Source: Magicicada septendecula (lineage: Eukaryota; Arthropoda; Insecta; Hemiptera; Cicadidae). From it: DNA of 64,000 nt. How positions within the stretch are numbered: position 1 is the first letter of the stretch; every line of letters begins with the position of its first letter. The translations under genes and the position numbers were made by a program. Below are positions 1 to 12,558 of this stretch, one piece after another. Location: positions 346,355,611-346,419,610 of the forward strand of contig CM068367.1 in the NCBI GenBank assembly GCA_034769895.1. Direction: 5' to 3'. The notes beneath the pieces are model-generated. The model was not told the DNA's origin and searched no databases. It saw only the letters and a program-made list of their open reading frames with translations.

Positions 1-604
1 GTTAAACGCTGAAATACTGAATTGTGACGCGATCAGATCTTAAGCTGCGCCAGCTTCACTGACTGTCGTCTATACGGATGGACATCGGAAACCGCATTAA
101 TATTCAAACTATTCGAGAAATGTTTATTGGACTACAACACTGGATTATTTACAGTAGGTGCTGCATACAGCGACAAAGTTTAATGGTAACGAAAACTGCC
201 TTACACCAGAACAAATGCAGAAGGCTTATTATTAACTGTTATTGTTTTCACTAGGAATCTAACTGGACTTACAAGACATCCCGTGTACGGTAGGCCTATA
301 GTGTTATGTTTAATAAACATCTTTCTGTTTGACAAATGTACTCGAATGATTCTAAGTGTACTAGTAAACGTATAATATACGATTATCATTTAGACAAACG
401 AAATTTATAGTGTTCGATTGATCGGCGGCAAAAAAATAAAGAAATTTAAAAAATTTCTCGTAAAGATGGAACACTTAATTTTTACTAAATAATGGCTCTG
501 TTACTTTACTATCAGTTTCACTTCTGATAGGCTATACATTGAAGAGGCATGGATTGTTGTGAGGGGAGAGAAAAGTAAGAAACAGTTGAGAAGTTTCGCA
601 ATAT
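1..604. other. Non-coding AT-rich sequence
   Basis: No gene, RNA gene or mobile-element boundary could be recognised. Short open frames here have no family features and are at chance length. Confidence 0.5.
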
Positions 605-986
605 AAGATATGCGTTATTATTATTAACTCCTAAAGGCAATGCCTTGTCGCTGTAGCCACGTCACTCTATCCCTTGCGATATTCTTCATTTCTTCATAGG
701 ACCCACTATTCACGACATTCATTGTGCTGCGGAAGTATGCAGTTCTTGGTCTTCCTTTGGGCTTCTTCCCCACTACTTTGCCCTCAAAGATGTTAGTTAA
801 AAAAGCACTATGTCTGATCACATGCCCTATCAACTTAATCTTCCTCACCTCTATACTCCTAAGCAATGTTCTATTCTCATTTATTTCCTCTAAGATCTGT
901 TCATTCGTCTTCCTATCTGTCCAACTAGTTTTTGTCATTCTCCGCCAAATCCACATCTCCATTGCCTGAAGTCTGAAGATATACGT
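605..986 (-). mobile_element. 5'-truncated RTE-type LINE fragment with target duplication
   Basis: About 360 bp (616-975, minus strand) match the 3' end of the longer RTE element at 41682-44563 almost base for base. The encoded tail holds WIWRRMTKT and the GKKPKGRPRTAYF motif typical of the C-terminus of RTE reverse transcriptases. The match stops abruptly at 975, as expected of 5' truncation during target-primed reverse transcription. It is flanked by an 11-bp repeat, aagatatgcgt (605-615) and aagatatacgt (976-986), with one mismatch, and the tail on the minus strand is a short (TAA)n run. It is a dead fragment with no complete gene. Confidence 0.85.
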
Positions 987-1429
987 ATTCGCAATGAATT
1001 AAACAAGAAACACAATGAATTGATCCACAGTAAGTGATGCCAGGTCTAGACGATGATGTTGCGCCCACATGGAGGGAATAGGGGGAGCGAATAGAACTCG
1101 AACTTCGAACCAGTCCGAAGAAGCGATGGACAACGGAGAAGGCGAGTATGCTTAATCCATCACAGGACAACACGACAAACGTAGTCCAGAATTTTATACT
1201 CGATTTTAACATTAAAGAAATGTTAAATATGACTTCGAACTGGCTTAACGAGGAAAATCCTTCGTGTAGATGAACAATTCGTCAAATGAGACTGGTTATA
1301 CACTGAGATTAATGTGTCGCGGTAGCAGAAATGAAATTTGGACTTTTAAACGAATTAAGATGAATTTTGTCTATACGTTTGTTCTTTTGTTAAGTGACTT
1401 GTCTCGCGGAGAAAACTAACACTTCAATC
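987..1429. other. Non-coding spacer
   Basis: Nothing recognisable; AT-rich single-copy-looking sequence between the LINE fragment and the minisatellite. Confidence 0.4.
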
Positions 1430-2000
1430 ACGCGCTATACACTATAGATATTGCTGAGTATTTTTGACCCTTTCTACTCAAACTGTACCTATACATTATA
1501 GATTCAGGTAAAAATGTCATCCCTTCCAATTAAACAATATACTCTGTAGATTCTGCTGATAATGTTGTACCCTTCTAGTCAGAATCTATACGTAGTAGAT
1601 GCAGGTGAGAGTTCTCAATCCCCTCTATTCAATCTGTATACCCTGTAGATAATAGTGAGAACTATCGACACTCATGTACTTAAACTCTGTATGTTGTAGA
1701 TTCTGGTGACAATTCTCAATCCGTTTCCATTTTAGTCTATTTGTTATAAATACGGGTGAGAATTTTCAACTTATTCTACTCAGACTCTATAATTTGTATA
1801 TACTTGTGAGTATTCTCCCCTTTGTTACTTAAGCTCCCCCCTTTACTTGAACTCTACACTTTTTAGATATTAGTGCGAAGTTAGTTAGAACCCTGCTTCT
1901 ACTTAAAATTCTATTTGCTGTAGACAGATCAGAATTATGAATCCCTTCTATTTAAACTCTTATTGTTGTAGATCACTTCAACTCAGACACTGTCTACTGT
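1430..2000. repeat. Degenerate ~50-bp minisatellite, about 11 units
   Basis: A GTAGAT-like word followed by tctggtgagaattctca and then cccttctactcagac recurs near 1445, 1497, 1546, 1595, 1645, 1696, 1745, 1797, 1863, 1919 and 1968. Spacings are mostly 49-52 bp, with two longer ones where units carry insertions. A further stray unit lies near 2222. Units are diverged, so the array is old. It has no coding frame. Confidence 0.75.
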
Positions 2001-4448
2001 CAGTATAAATGGCTTACCTACATACAATCTAATGTTCTAAACGCATGAAAACTGTAATTACATAAATCATTTATTTTTATAAAATACCCAGTGGAAAATA
2101 TATTCTGGTTAAGAGTTATAAAATGGAAGACCAAGGATAAAACTTTTTCATAACTACAAAAACCTCCATCTGCATGTGAAAGAAAACAACAATTTCTGAA
2201 CAACCAGTTTTCACGATTATAATGATTCTCGACCCTTCTAGTCAGACTCTATACACGGTGTTATTTATTTAATATTTGTTATATCGACTAACTAAATAGT
2301 TTTTGTTTGTAACCAACCACAAATTTAGTTGGTTGGTTCAGGTTATATTAAATTGTGCAGATCTGTTATTTATGTTCTGAAAACCCTATAATTTTTTAAT
2401 GAATTCGCTTGTGTGCTATCCATGAAGATAAGAACAGCATAATAAAAGCAACACAGCAAAACTGAATGGTTTGTCATTTTTATATTATAGCTATGTATTT
2501 TATACGTAGCCTATATTATTTTACTGAATTTTTCGAAACCATAGGAAGACGCGATATGGTTCTCCAGAGTTTGATTTTCACCTCGATCAAACAACGATAT
2601 TATGGCTAATACTAGAACAACGGAGTAACCACGGCAATTAATCAGAACTTTTCAAAGCTTGAGAAATGAGACAATGAATAACGTAAAAATTTATCAAAGA
2701 TAAAGGATTGGTGCCTGTGGTAAACAAGTAGACAAGGATGTGTTTATTACAAATTCTCTTTAACATATACACTGACGGCTTAATGGCGAAATAGAGGTAA
2801 AAAAATAATGGCGACCCTGGATTTAAAATATCGCGAATTAGATGTCGGAATGTACTCTTGTTGGCAGATGGTCTGCAAAATCCAACCTCCAAGCTTAAGC
2901 AATTATGTGGTGTTTACGGGTATGACGGTCTCCAAAACAAAAACCATAGTTAAGGCTTTTAGCGGAACAGTATCTATTTTGTGCCAAGACAGCTGTGAAT
3001 GGTAAAATCGTAGAGCACGTTGGACACTGGAGGTGACACCAGCTTCTGATTAAATGGATACTATATGTAACTGCATTTGGTTATTTATTAAGTCTGTGAA
3101 ATTATAATCTCAAAAACAATTGTATGTAACCGCATTTTCGTATTATTTGTCACGTTTATAAAATTCTAACCTCAAAATTTTGAATAACTAATGAGCGTAC
3201 ATGAAACATTATTTTTAAAAGAAATCGAAAAATATTTGGAAAGTTAATCACATAATATTATGATAAAGCTGCATACGAGTGTATGATATACGAGAATTAT
3301 TTAAAAACAAAATTTTTATTAATTCAAGATTCGAATTTTTTTAAATATACACTTTTGCTATTTTACTCTAATCCATGTCAGGTAATTTCAGACGTTGTCG
3401 GTTGAAGGCATATAAAATCTGCTAGAACGACAAGATATGGTGTACGGCTGTAAAGCATTACGGTTAATTCTATCTAATCAGGTAAAGAACTGAAACGAGT
3501 TTTTGCTAATGATTTATTCGAAATATGTACATATAAGTTTAGCGTATGATGAACGGGAAATTACAAAAAATCTTAATTTAGGTAGACTAAAAACTATAAT
3601 ATAAGGAACTGCGATCATCTTTAAGCACAATTTAATAGGGGGGGGGGGTTACACGTAACGAATACACCTACTTATATGGAGTCTTCACTTTATAATGTCT
3701 AATTTGCCAGAAAATGTTGTCTGAAATTGGCGACAAACTAAAACGAGTTACATCACACATTCTGATAACTACCGACTTGACATATTTTAAAAATGAATGT
3801 AAATAACACGCGAAGTATGGGGTAGGTAGGCCTAATATGCCGTCTGGCTTTTACTGATGGAACAGTGTGTTGACAACCATCAGAGACCAGGTAAAGAATA
3901 CATATTGAAGCATCGAGGTTTCAGTATCACTTCCATTGACAGCCGAATACACTTTGCACTGTAACATGTCTAATGAAACCAAACTTAAGTGAACTCTGAA
4001 GTCCTCCCTTCTTTCTCCGGTCGCGGTTCTTTATAAGCAGAAGACCCGCTAGTGGTCAGCCATGTGAATTAAAACTTTAAACCCGTCTATGTTAGCGTCT
4101 TAACTCACTACACGCGAGACTCGATTTAAAAACCAGCTGCCTACTCAGGCCTCCTTGGCTAGTTACACAGCCTGTTACTACAATCAGACACACGAACTCG
4201 CTTAGAAATACAAATGTATACAATTAGTGAACGTAACCATGGAATGGCAGTGGTAAGTAAACTCTTTTTATGGCATTGTTTCTAGGAATACGGTACACCT
4301 TTATTATAGTTATAAAATGTAAATACTTACGCGCTCAATTTATTCGTTAACAGTTTCTTGGCATCCAATAATTATTTCCTTAATGCAAACGTACAAACAT
4401 GTCAAGCAGGTTGTATACACGCAAGCACACAAACACAAACACACACGT

Positions 4449-4461
4449 GCGCGCGCGCGCG
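4449..4461. repeat. (GC)n dinucleotide run
   Basis: Alternating GC within a CA/GT-rich stretch (acacgtgcgcgcg...), a potential Z-DNA-type simple repeat. Confidence 0.7.
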
Positions 4462-5041
4462 CGTCACTCACACCATGCACATTTATATAATATGAAATAC
4501 AACGTTGCGTTTGTGTCTGTGTGTAAAATTATTAATGTAATTGTTGCTTAGCGGTTGTTTAATTGTATACTGTTTCGAAAACGAAACGCAAACTATTAAC
4601 GCAGGACACGTCGCCAACCTTTTCTAAGCAAGTTTTAATTAGTTATTAGCGGGGTGCGGGAATATTAAATTAATTAAGCATTTTATAGGGGTTCGCGTAT
4701 ACAATGTTACGGCCCAGCAACCGGTTCACAGTGAAGTACACAAGTTTGTTACGCTAATCAACTGCACAAAGTATGCGCTCCAGTTTTGCTATTTATTTTC
4801 TACGATATCAAGTTACCCATCGTTCTGTGGAAGACGTTTGCTGGCAAACTGTCGTTCATCGAACACCACTCTCTTATTATTAAAAACTTAAAACGTTACA
4901 ACGGCCAGCCTGCACTTGTTTAATTAGAAACAAGAAACGAAGATAAAAGCAACATACAAAAAAAAATTACAAAATGGTACGGTAAGAGAAAATGAGCGCA
5001 GGTATGTTTTTTCTGTAATCCTTTCGGAGTGAATACGTGGG

Positions 5042-5064
5042 GTGTGTGTGTGTGTGTGTGTGTG
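5042..5064. repeat. (TG)n microsatellite
   Basis: About eleven uninterrupted TG units. Confidence 0.95.
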
Positions 5065-6499
5065 TTACTACGGACTGTCTGAACCGGTGTATATAAACAG
5101 TGAAATTAATGGCATGCTTGCAGAATACTAAAGTTGTGAGTGTTGTCAAATGTCTTAATGTGGGTGTTTACTGTGTTAAAGTGACGCACATACCGTCCAC
5201 TTCGAGTCACATTAAACACTGCAAAATATTACTAAAGAAAATAATACCAGCTGCGTTGCTTAAATCTGTACATAAAGTGAATATATATTCAGAATGCATG
5301 CAAACAAAGTAATAATATTGAAACAGTACAGTGGAAGGTAATATACACGTTTGGCCGTGATTAAATCTGAGTGGATATGAAGTCATGTTGCGGGCCTCAT
5401 CTCAATACGACAATAACAAAAGCTTTTTGCGCTGGATTACCTTTGTCGTCCTTTCGCACCGTTCGCCGCGCACGTGCGCCGCCAAACTCGCATACGAAAT
5501 TGAATTTTATTTGTTTAGAATAATATATTTTATTCATTAAATGTTATTCAAAACCTTTATTTTTTTAACTTCTTTTTTTTTACTTAAATGTCGTCCTCGG
5601 AATATATACATTTTTATGAATACCATAAATTGTTCGCAAGGAATTTTTCTTTAAAATCTCCCTGATTTTCCTATCGCTTTTGCTCTAATAGGTATCATCA
5701 GTTAATGGGCACGTATTTTATTCACAGCTTTATGGTTTTATGCGATCTTTGTATAATGTATGATTCGGGCGTCTGCTAACGTTCAAGCGTATCAAAGCAC
5801 GCATAAATGAGATCATTTCAATAGAATGAATTTTAGTGTGAATTCTTAGCAACACAAATGACTTATTTTTAAAGTCATTTAAAATGGCTGGTATGAAAGA
5901 TTGGTTTTTAAACATTTTCCCAACTAAACGGACAAAATCGTTAGACAACGAGTTATGGTCATTAAGTATTCTCAGTATCAGGTTTATGTCTTTCGCAAAC
6001 ACAGGTTTATGTCGGGTTTTTCAGAGTTGCGCTAAGCGGTGGCCCAACTAATAACAAAAGCAACTTCCTCTACACATAACGTTCAACGCTTGTTTCATTT
6101 TCCAGTCTCATTAATCTTACCAAAATACATGTGAGCAGGAGATTCAACATTTTTGTAATTCATTCTCACTTCCACAGAAGTTATAAAGTCTACTACAATT
6201 TTACTTCCTCTTCCACTTACGGAGTTACAGCACTCCACGTGACTTGGCCCCCTGCATTCGTAACTCTTAAAGGTTCGTTTCAATTCCTTTTTTACAAGAG
6301 TGGATTGTTATAAACGTGTCTTCACGTTACATTTTCCTGACGATCACGCTTTACTCGCCGATGATGAGACGAATGTATGAAATGAGGCCACGAAATAAAT
6401 AGATCCAAAACAGAGTAGGCTACTTGATAGTAGATGGTGGAGGGGTGGAGGCCAAGACTTTGAGTTATGAACAAAAGTGCTAACAGCTACGTGTCACTT

Positions 6500-7075
6500 A
6501 AAGTGTAATAGGCGAAATAATAACATCAAATGGTGGTATATTTCAAGAAATTAAATTAAGAATGGGGCAAGCAAAAACAGCCACAAGGTTAATAAATAAC
6601 CTACAATCTACTTTGGAGTACCCACATTACTAAGCGTAATAAGATTATGATGTATAATACTATAGTTGGGAGCGTAAGCTTATGTGGGGCAGTATTGTGG
6701 GAGGTAAATAAAAGTAATAAATTCAGAATCAGGGCTATACAGATTATTGGAGACGATGCTGTGGATGAACTATAGATTGGATGAAATTAAGGATGTAGAT
6801 ATAAGAGCGGCAGTTGGGATTGGGGTAGACATAATAGAAACGGTCTAAGTGAAAATGTTAAATTGATTAGGAGACATAAAGCGCATTCAAGGGAGACATG
6901 GTCAAAGGAGGTACGGGGAATGGACACCAAGGACTAGAAGAAAAAAGGAAGGACTAGACATTCGCGGAGAAAAGATGCTGAAGACGCCATGAGTGCAAAA
7001 GGACTGTTTGGACTGGGGTCAATGGAAGCTAGGATACGAGAGCGATAACAGCCGCAACAAAATCGTTAAGTTAGG
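6500..7075 (+). pseudogene. LINE reverse-transcriptase C-terminal remnant
   Basis: One frame reads TSNGGIFQEIKLRMGQAKTA then RLINN (about 6520-6595), which matches the conserved region after the RT palm of many arthropod non-LTR elements (state-of-the-art pattern: GG....EI..RI.QA..A...L). Downstream, in shifted frames, are a hydrophobic YNTIVGSVSLCGAVLWE segment (about 6650-6700) and a basic 3' end near 6990-7040 (AMSAKGLFGLGSMEAR). Several frameshifts and stops break it. It is an old 5'-truncated LINE and no target duplication was found. Confidence 0.6.
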
Positions 7076-7499
7076 ATTGTTATCCTGCTGCCCAACTCCA
7101 ACCCGTAGGACCAGAAACTTTGATTTCAAGACGGTCTTTAAATAGAGACTTTCTTCACCTCATTTGACTGTTTTACTGATTTCACAAAATTTAAAATAGT
7201 TTTAGAAGCAAAATGATTCTGAATCAGTGGGAACGCCAAAAATGTTGTTATAGGCCTATATCATTTGGACTGAGATTGATTTTGTAGAGAAAACTAATTG
7301 CTTATTGATATCTCGCCTTACTTTATGCTAAAGTTGAATCAGGCATTGAATTAATATAACGAAGTGCTTACAATTTACTTAACGAGCGAAAGGAGTTCTC
7401 AGTTTTGACTCGACCGTTTGTCATTTGCCTGTGTCTGTGTCTAGGTATCTATTTGTAGTATGTCCACGATCACATTTGAACGCATCAACCGAGTTCCTT
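7076..7499. other. Non-coding spacer
   Basis: No feature recognised. Confidence 0.4.
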
Positions 7500-8040
7500 A
7501 AAACTTGGCACGCATGTCCATACTTTTATCCGACAGAACCGTATTGTTTTTTAAATTGATCCCACCCAAATGGGGGAGGGGGCAAACGTGAACGGGAGCC
7601 CAAAGTTTGAAAAAATCGCAAAAGTCCATGTAGGGTATCAAATTGAACCAAAATATGAATTTAGTGTTTATTTTTTGAAATTTCAAAATTTTGGGACGCT
7701 GGGGGGCTAAAAACTGGGTGAACTTTTGAGAATATCGCAAAATGTGGCATATATCAAATTACATGGAATTTTAACTAAAATATGAATTTAGTGTTAAGTT
7801 TTGGAAATTTGAAAATTTTTGGATGTCAGGGCAAAAGTGTAGCAAAAAAGTGTGGCAAAAGTGTAATAGATTTGTTAATACCACGTAGGATATCAAATTA
7901 TAGAGCATCTAAACCAAAATCTGAATACAGTGTACAGTTTTGGGAATTTCAAAATTCTTTGAGTCCAGGCACCAAAATGGGACCAAAGTTAGAAAAAAAT
8001 GTAAAATTCAAAATTGAAAAATTGTCTGGCGGCTAATTTA
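7500..8040. repeat. ~130-bp imperfect tandem repeat, three or more units
   Basis: A module containing tatcaaatt, then aaatatgaatttagtg, then gaaatttcaaaattttgg recurs with the second word at 7651, 7778 and 7917, giving periods of 127 and 139 bp. The first unit is preceded by a related but more diverged stretch. Open frames on both strands here follow from the low stop density of the repeat and are not supported as genes. Confidence 0.65.
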
Positions 8041-9440
8041 ATCCAAATCCACTTGTTTGGAAATCTTGGCGTTTATTGTATGAATGCTCTATAATTGTTA
8101 CTTTACTAAACAGAAAATATAGGGTAATCGGGATTTTTATAATTTTTCTGATAACTGAAAAATTATCTATTATGAAAATTTATTCAATAATAAACGTTCT
8201 GCAGCTCAGGGAGCATACTGGTACAACAAAATTTAAAAATGTGTTCATTTCTGTAACTAACACGACCTCAAGCACGTGTTATCATCACTCCAACGCAAAT
8301 ATAAATTAAATATAAGGTTATGGACAAAATCTATATACCTATAATATATAGGCCTACACCTAAATGTTAATTATGTTTTTATTATATAATTTGTTTAATA
8401 GGTATTATTATAATAAAATTAATTATTATATACTGGAACAGAAGCTAACAATTAAGTATGCAGAAATAAACAATAGATAGGAAAATCTGGCCATAATTTG
8501 CTAGCGATTTGGCTGGGTGTCAAATTTAAATTACTCATTGTATAGGCTACAACCTCCGCCAGATAATATTATTTGATTGTAAGACGCTATGTTTCTATCA
8601 CCTCTAAGAACAGAATAACTATAACATTTCTCCAAGTGTGTGTTATTTCAACGGAAATAGTCAGCATAAAGTTAGTGAAGATTTTATTTTTAATTTCAGT
8701 TAAATTTGTTCCTAACAAAAGTCACACACGCACGAGCGTAGAATATTACAAGTTGGACATCAGTAGAAATATTGATAAATAATGATTGTGTTTTGGAAAG
8801 CTTCAGAGACTGGATTATTTTCCTTGCACGAATGAGTTGATTTATCATTCTCAGATTTATGTGTTTTTCTTATTATAAGTAAGATGTTGAGAATTAAGCT
8901 TTCATCGTTAATGCACTGTGGCGTTATATATAACCCTAACTTATAGGCACTTTTCAAGTCTTGAAACAATGTAGCTCAGGATAATTCATATTTACGGACC
9001 TAAATCAGAACAAATCCTGCGGCAAAATAATAATGGACGTCAGTGATACTGCTCTGATAACGCCGGTTCATGAACCTGAAAATGGCAACGGCTGGACAGA
9101 CAAGTCGCGCTATCTGAAGGCAATAAACGGTACTATAACATAGTAATATAGTTATATATGTAATATAGTATAACAATAAGTTAACTTAAAGTGTAGAGTT
9201 GGAGACGCTTGTGCATCACCTGTAGGCTCAAGGTATGTGTACGCGAGCGCGTTTATTTGCTTAAAAAACGCTAAATGATTGTCTTCCGTAAATGAACATC
9301 AATGACGTAGAATAGATGATAAAATCGTCCTCTGTATTTCACTAAAAAGAGATACCGTCATTATCATAAAGCAGAAATGTACGCCTATTTATCCTTTTTG
9401 TCCAAACGTTAAGCTGTTTAACTCTGTTGGCAATACATAT
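8041..9440. other. Non-coding AT-rich stretch
   Basis: No gene or element recognised up to the family A LTR. Open frames at 8076-8309 and 8573-8782 have low-complexity composition and no known motif. Confidence 0.4.
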
Positions 9441-9993
9441 TGTAAAGGTACATATATTCACCATACAGGTAAATACCCACATAAGATGTACTTAAAATAA
9501 AGAACTAACACTGAAGAGAAGAAAGGATGAAAGAGGTATAAGCAAAAGTGTATTTTAATATGATTATCCGGTCAACTAAAGAAAAGAAAAAATAAAAGCA
9601 ACAGTTGAAAGTAGAACAAGAGGCCTAGAGAGCAAAACTTATAAAATCACAGTACAATACGATTTAACTCCAATGACCCAATAGATGGTAAGTGAGAGGC
9701 TACAAACACCAAATACTATAATCCCAACAAGGACATAAACACACCAAATTATTATGATCCCAACAAGGACTCAAGAATACTGAATACTATAATCCCAACA
9801 AGGACCCAAGAACACCAATTATTATGATCCCACTTGGACTAGGAAGACAGAAGCAGAGGATAGAAGAAAATGAAGAAAGAAGAACCAGTAGTGCCAGAAC
9901 AACAAGAGTATATAAGTCAAGAAAAGTGTTTACAAAGGAGTACCTTAAAACATAGTGATACACATAACAAAATATGACTAGTGACTTGACACT
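9441..9993 (+). repeat. Family A 5' LTR, truncated
   Basis: Starts TGTAAAGGTACATAT, as do the copies at 11609 and 31700. The match to the other LTRs stops at 9993 inside the word gacttgacact, where the sequence jumps directly into integrase (tagccatacc). The rest of this LTR plus gag and most of pol is therefore deleted. It is visibly more diverged from the other two LTRs than they are from each other. Confidence 0.8.
9707..9840. repeat. Tandem 33-38-bp repeats inside the family A LTR
   Basis: Four units, each with accaaatactataatccc or accaattattatgatccc followed by aacaaggac. The same array recurs at the same place in the other LTRs (about 11876-12007 and 31970-32100), so it is part of the family. 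Confidence 0.8.
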
Positions 9994-11045
9994 AGCCATA
10001 CCACGAGCCACGGAGAAGGACATAATTCTCGATTATCATGAGAGATGTGGTCACATGGGCGCGTTAAAGGTAGTGAATGCTTCGCAAGAACATGTGTACG
10101 TAAAAGACGCCAACAGAAAGGTACAAAAATATATAAAAAATTGCCATATCTGTCAGCTTGTGAAGATCAGTAACGACAAGAAGGAGGGTATGATGATACC
10201 TATTACCACCTCTTATAAATTGGAGAAAGTTTTCGTGGACATATGTGGACCATTCCCGCGTAGTGGAAGGAGACACCAATACAAATACCTCGTCATAGTA
10301 TTTGACCACTACACCAGGTTCACTAAACTCTATCCCATCAATTGTGCCACTACACAAAAAATATTAAACATCATATTATTGCAATACATTAATGAAGTGG
10401 GAACACCCAAGTGCATCATTACGGACCATGGCACCCAATTCAAGGGCAATAAATGGAAGAACACCTTGTTAAATAACAACATAAAAACTTACAAGACGTC
10501 AGTGTACCATCCGAGCAGCAATCCTGCAGAACGAGTCCTGACAGAGGTAGGAAGAATCCTAAGGACATACTGTTACAATCAACACAATAAGTGGACTGAA
10601 TACATACCAGCGGCAGAAGACTTTCTTAATTTGTCACACCACCAAATTATTGAAGCAACAACGTACACAGCAATGTTCCAGAGACCACCACCCAGAGAAA
10701 TTACATCATTTATACAATTTCTTTCCCAGTGGCGCAGAATATCAATTCAATGGTATACAATTTCATAATCAATTACTCGAGAGGACAGAAAAAATAAGAC
10801 AACGATATAAGCAATTACAACCAAAACCCCTACAATACCAGATCGGGGAAAAAATATTATTAAAGATCCGAGAGTTACCTAGTACGATGGAAGGAATAGC
10901 CAAAAAGCTACTATTATTGTACACCGGACCACACGTCGTAAGCAAAGACAATAATAATAATACGTATGAAATCACAGACCCAAATACACAAAGAAAAAAG
11001 GGGACATACAATCAGTCTTCAATGAAGAAATACCATCAACTATGA
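9993..11045 (+). pseudogene. Family A integrase, left copy (frameshifted)
   Basis: The readable frame (9974-10768) enters integrase at the deletion junction. It has a full zinc motif of the form HX4HX29CX2C (His22, His27, Cys57, Cys60 of that frame). The DDE catalytic triad follows: Asp89 in VDICGP, Asp151 in IITDHGTQF and Glu186 in NPAERVL. A frameshift near 10716-10726 moves the C-terminal part to another frame (10650-11045), which carries the basic, SH3-like IGEKILLK...YTGPHVV region and ends KKYHQL. Such an enzyme would insert the element cDNA in the nucleus, but this one is broken. The right copy (30278-31136) has the same frameshift. Confidence 0.85.
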
Positions 11046-11608
11046 AAGAATCATCCAAGAACCCAGTGAATAAACAATCAGTGTTAAAAACAAGTTAATA
11101 TCGAATACGAATAATAATAATAACATGTGAACAATACCCATCGATAATATCGTTATCACTAAGAGCTAAAGAGAATGAATTAAGATAAAGTGAATATAAA
11201 GTTAGGTATAATCTAAATGGAATTAATGTGAAGAATCCCAAACTAATGTTTATTTATAGTCGCACTAGACTACTTATATTATTATTGTAGATGACTGACT
11301 GTAGATAAGTCCAGCAATCATATGTATAGTTGACGGCGGAGCAATGGAGTCAAAAGTACCCCTCCGATCCGATTCAATATATTGTTTAGAGAAAAAATGT
11401 TAGGGAATCAAATATTATAGGGATTAAGAACATTAAACGAGAATGTGATATACTGAATTCAGAAGATTACTGATACCATGTAAGGAACTAAGAACAACAG
11501 CTGAAACCAACAAGTGATGTGTTAAAACAACCGAATAAATAATCGATAATTTCATCAAACAACGGAACGATATTTTCTGAAATAATCGAATTTAGTGATG
11601 GGGCAATA
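11046..11608 (+). other. Family A 3' internal non-coding region and polypurine tract
   Basis: A short AT-rich leader to the 3' LTR with no env-like frame. It ends in the purine-rich gtgatggggcaata just before TGTAAAGG, which fits a polypurine tract for plus-strand priming. The same stretch occurs at 31137-31699. Confidence 0.65.
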
Positions 11609-12558
11609 TGTAAAGGTACATATAATCACCATACAGGTAAATAATCGCATAAGATGTATTTAAAATAAAGAACTAACACTGAAGACAATAAAGGATGAAA
11701 GAGGTATAAGGAAAAGTGTATTTTAATATGATTATCCGGTCAACTAAAGAAAAGTAATAATAAAAGCAACAGTTGAAAGTAGAACAAGAGACCTAGAGAG
11801 CAAAACTTATAAAATCACAGTACAATACGATTTAACTCCAATGACCCAATAGATGGTAAGTGAGAGGATACAAACACCAAATATTATAATCCCAACAAGG
11901 ACATAAACTCACCAAATTTTTATGATCCCAACAAGGACTCAAGAATACTGAATACTATAATCCCAACAATGACCCAAGAACACCAATTATCATGATCCCA
12001 CATGGACTAAGAAGACAGAAGAAGATGATAGAAGAAAATGAAGAAAGAAGAACCAGTAGTGACAGAACAACAAGAGTATATATGTCAAGAAAAGTGTTTA
12101 CAAAGGAGTACCTTAAAACATAGTGAAACACATAACAAACTATGACTAGTGACTTGACACTGACCTGTAAATATAAAAAGATGCTCAATAATAATGAAAG
12201 AAGAGAAAGACATAATGATTGTATAAAACCTACTAATAGTAGGTTAATAGAGTCAAAATAAACTCAGTTCATAATACCCCAAATGACATGCTAAGTAGAC
12301 CAGCATCAATATCTGATTATTCTATAAATAAACAAGAAAGAATGAGTAAGATAATAAATAATGATCAGATAAGACATAATGTGCAAATACCTGTGGGTGA
12401 AACTTGATAACTATAGCAAAAGATAGAAATGACAGTAAATTTGCATGAATGCATTGTTGTCTACATACAGGGGTTCCAACTAACCTCACATATGGTACAG
12501 AACCATGTGCAAATACAAATAAGTGGTAGTAAAAACCTGAAGTTTAGTAGGTAAATTA

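Larger units (their letters stand above)
2001..6499. other. Long gene-free stretch with simple repeats
   Basis: No supported gene over 4.5 kb. It contains a poly-G run near 3640, a (GC)n tract at 4449-4461 and a (TG)n tract at 5042-5064. The open frames at 2808-3005, 5100-5312 and 5730-6002 show no domain, no compositional bias and no homologue that I recognise. Confidence 0.5.

Noticed and set aside
1430..2000. CRISPR-like array
   Set aside because: Units are diverged along their whole length with no conserved repeat/variable spacer pattern, and the context is eukaryotic.
2638..3005. Overlapping open frames on both strands
   Set aside because: Short, no domain, no coding bias that I can see, and no splice or promoter context; consistent with chance in AT-rich DNA.
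5100..5312. 70-residue open frame next to the TG microsatellite
   Set aside because: No recognisable motif and an unremarkable length; not supported as a gene.
10064..10357. Open frame antisense to integrase
   Set aside because: It lies opposite a conserved integrase core and recurs antisense in the second copy; a shadow of the real gene.
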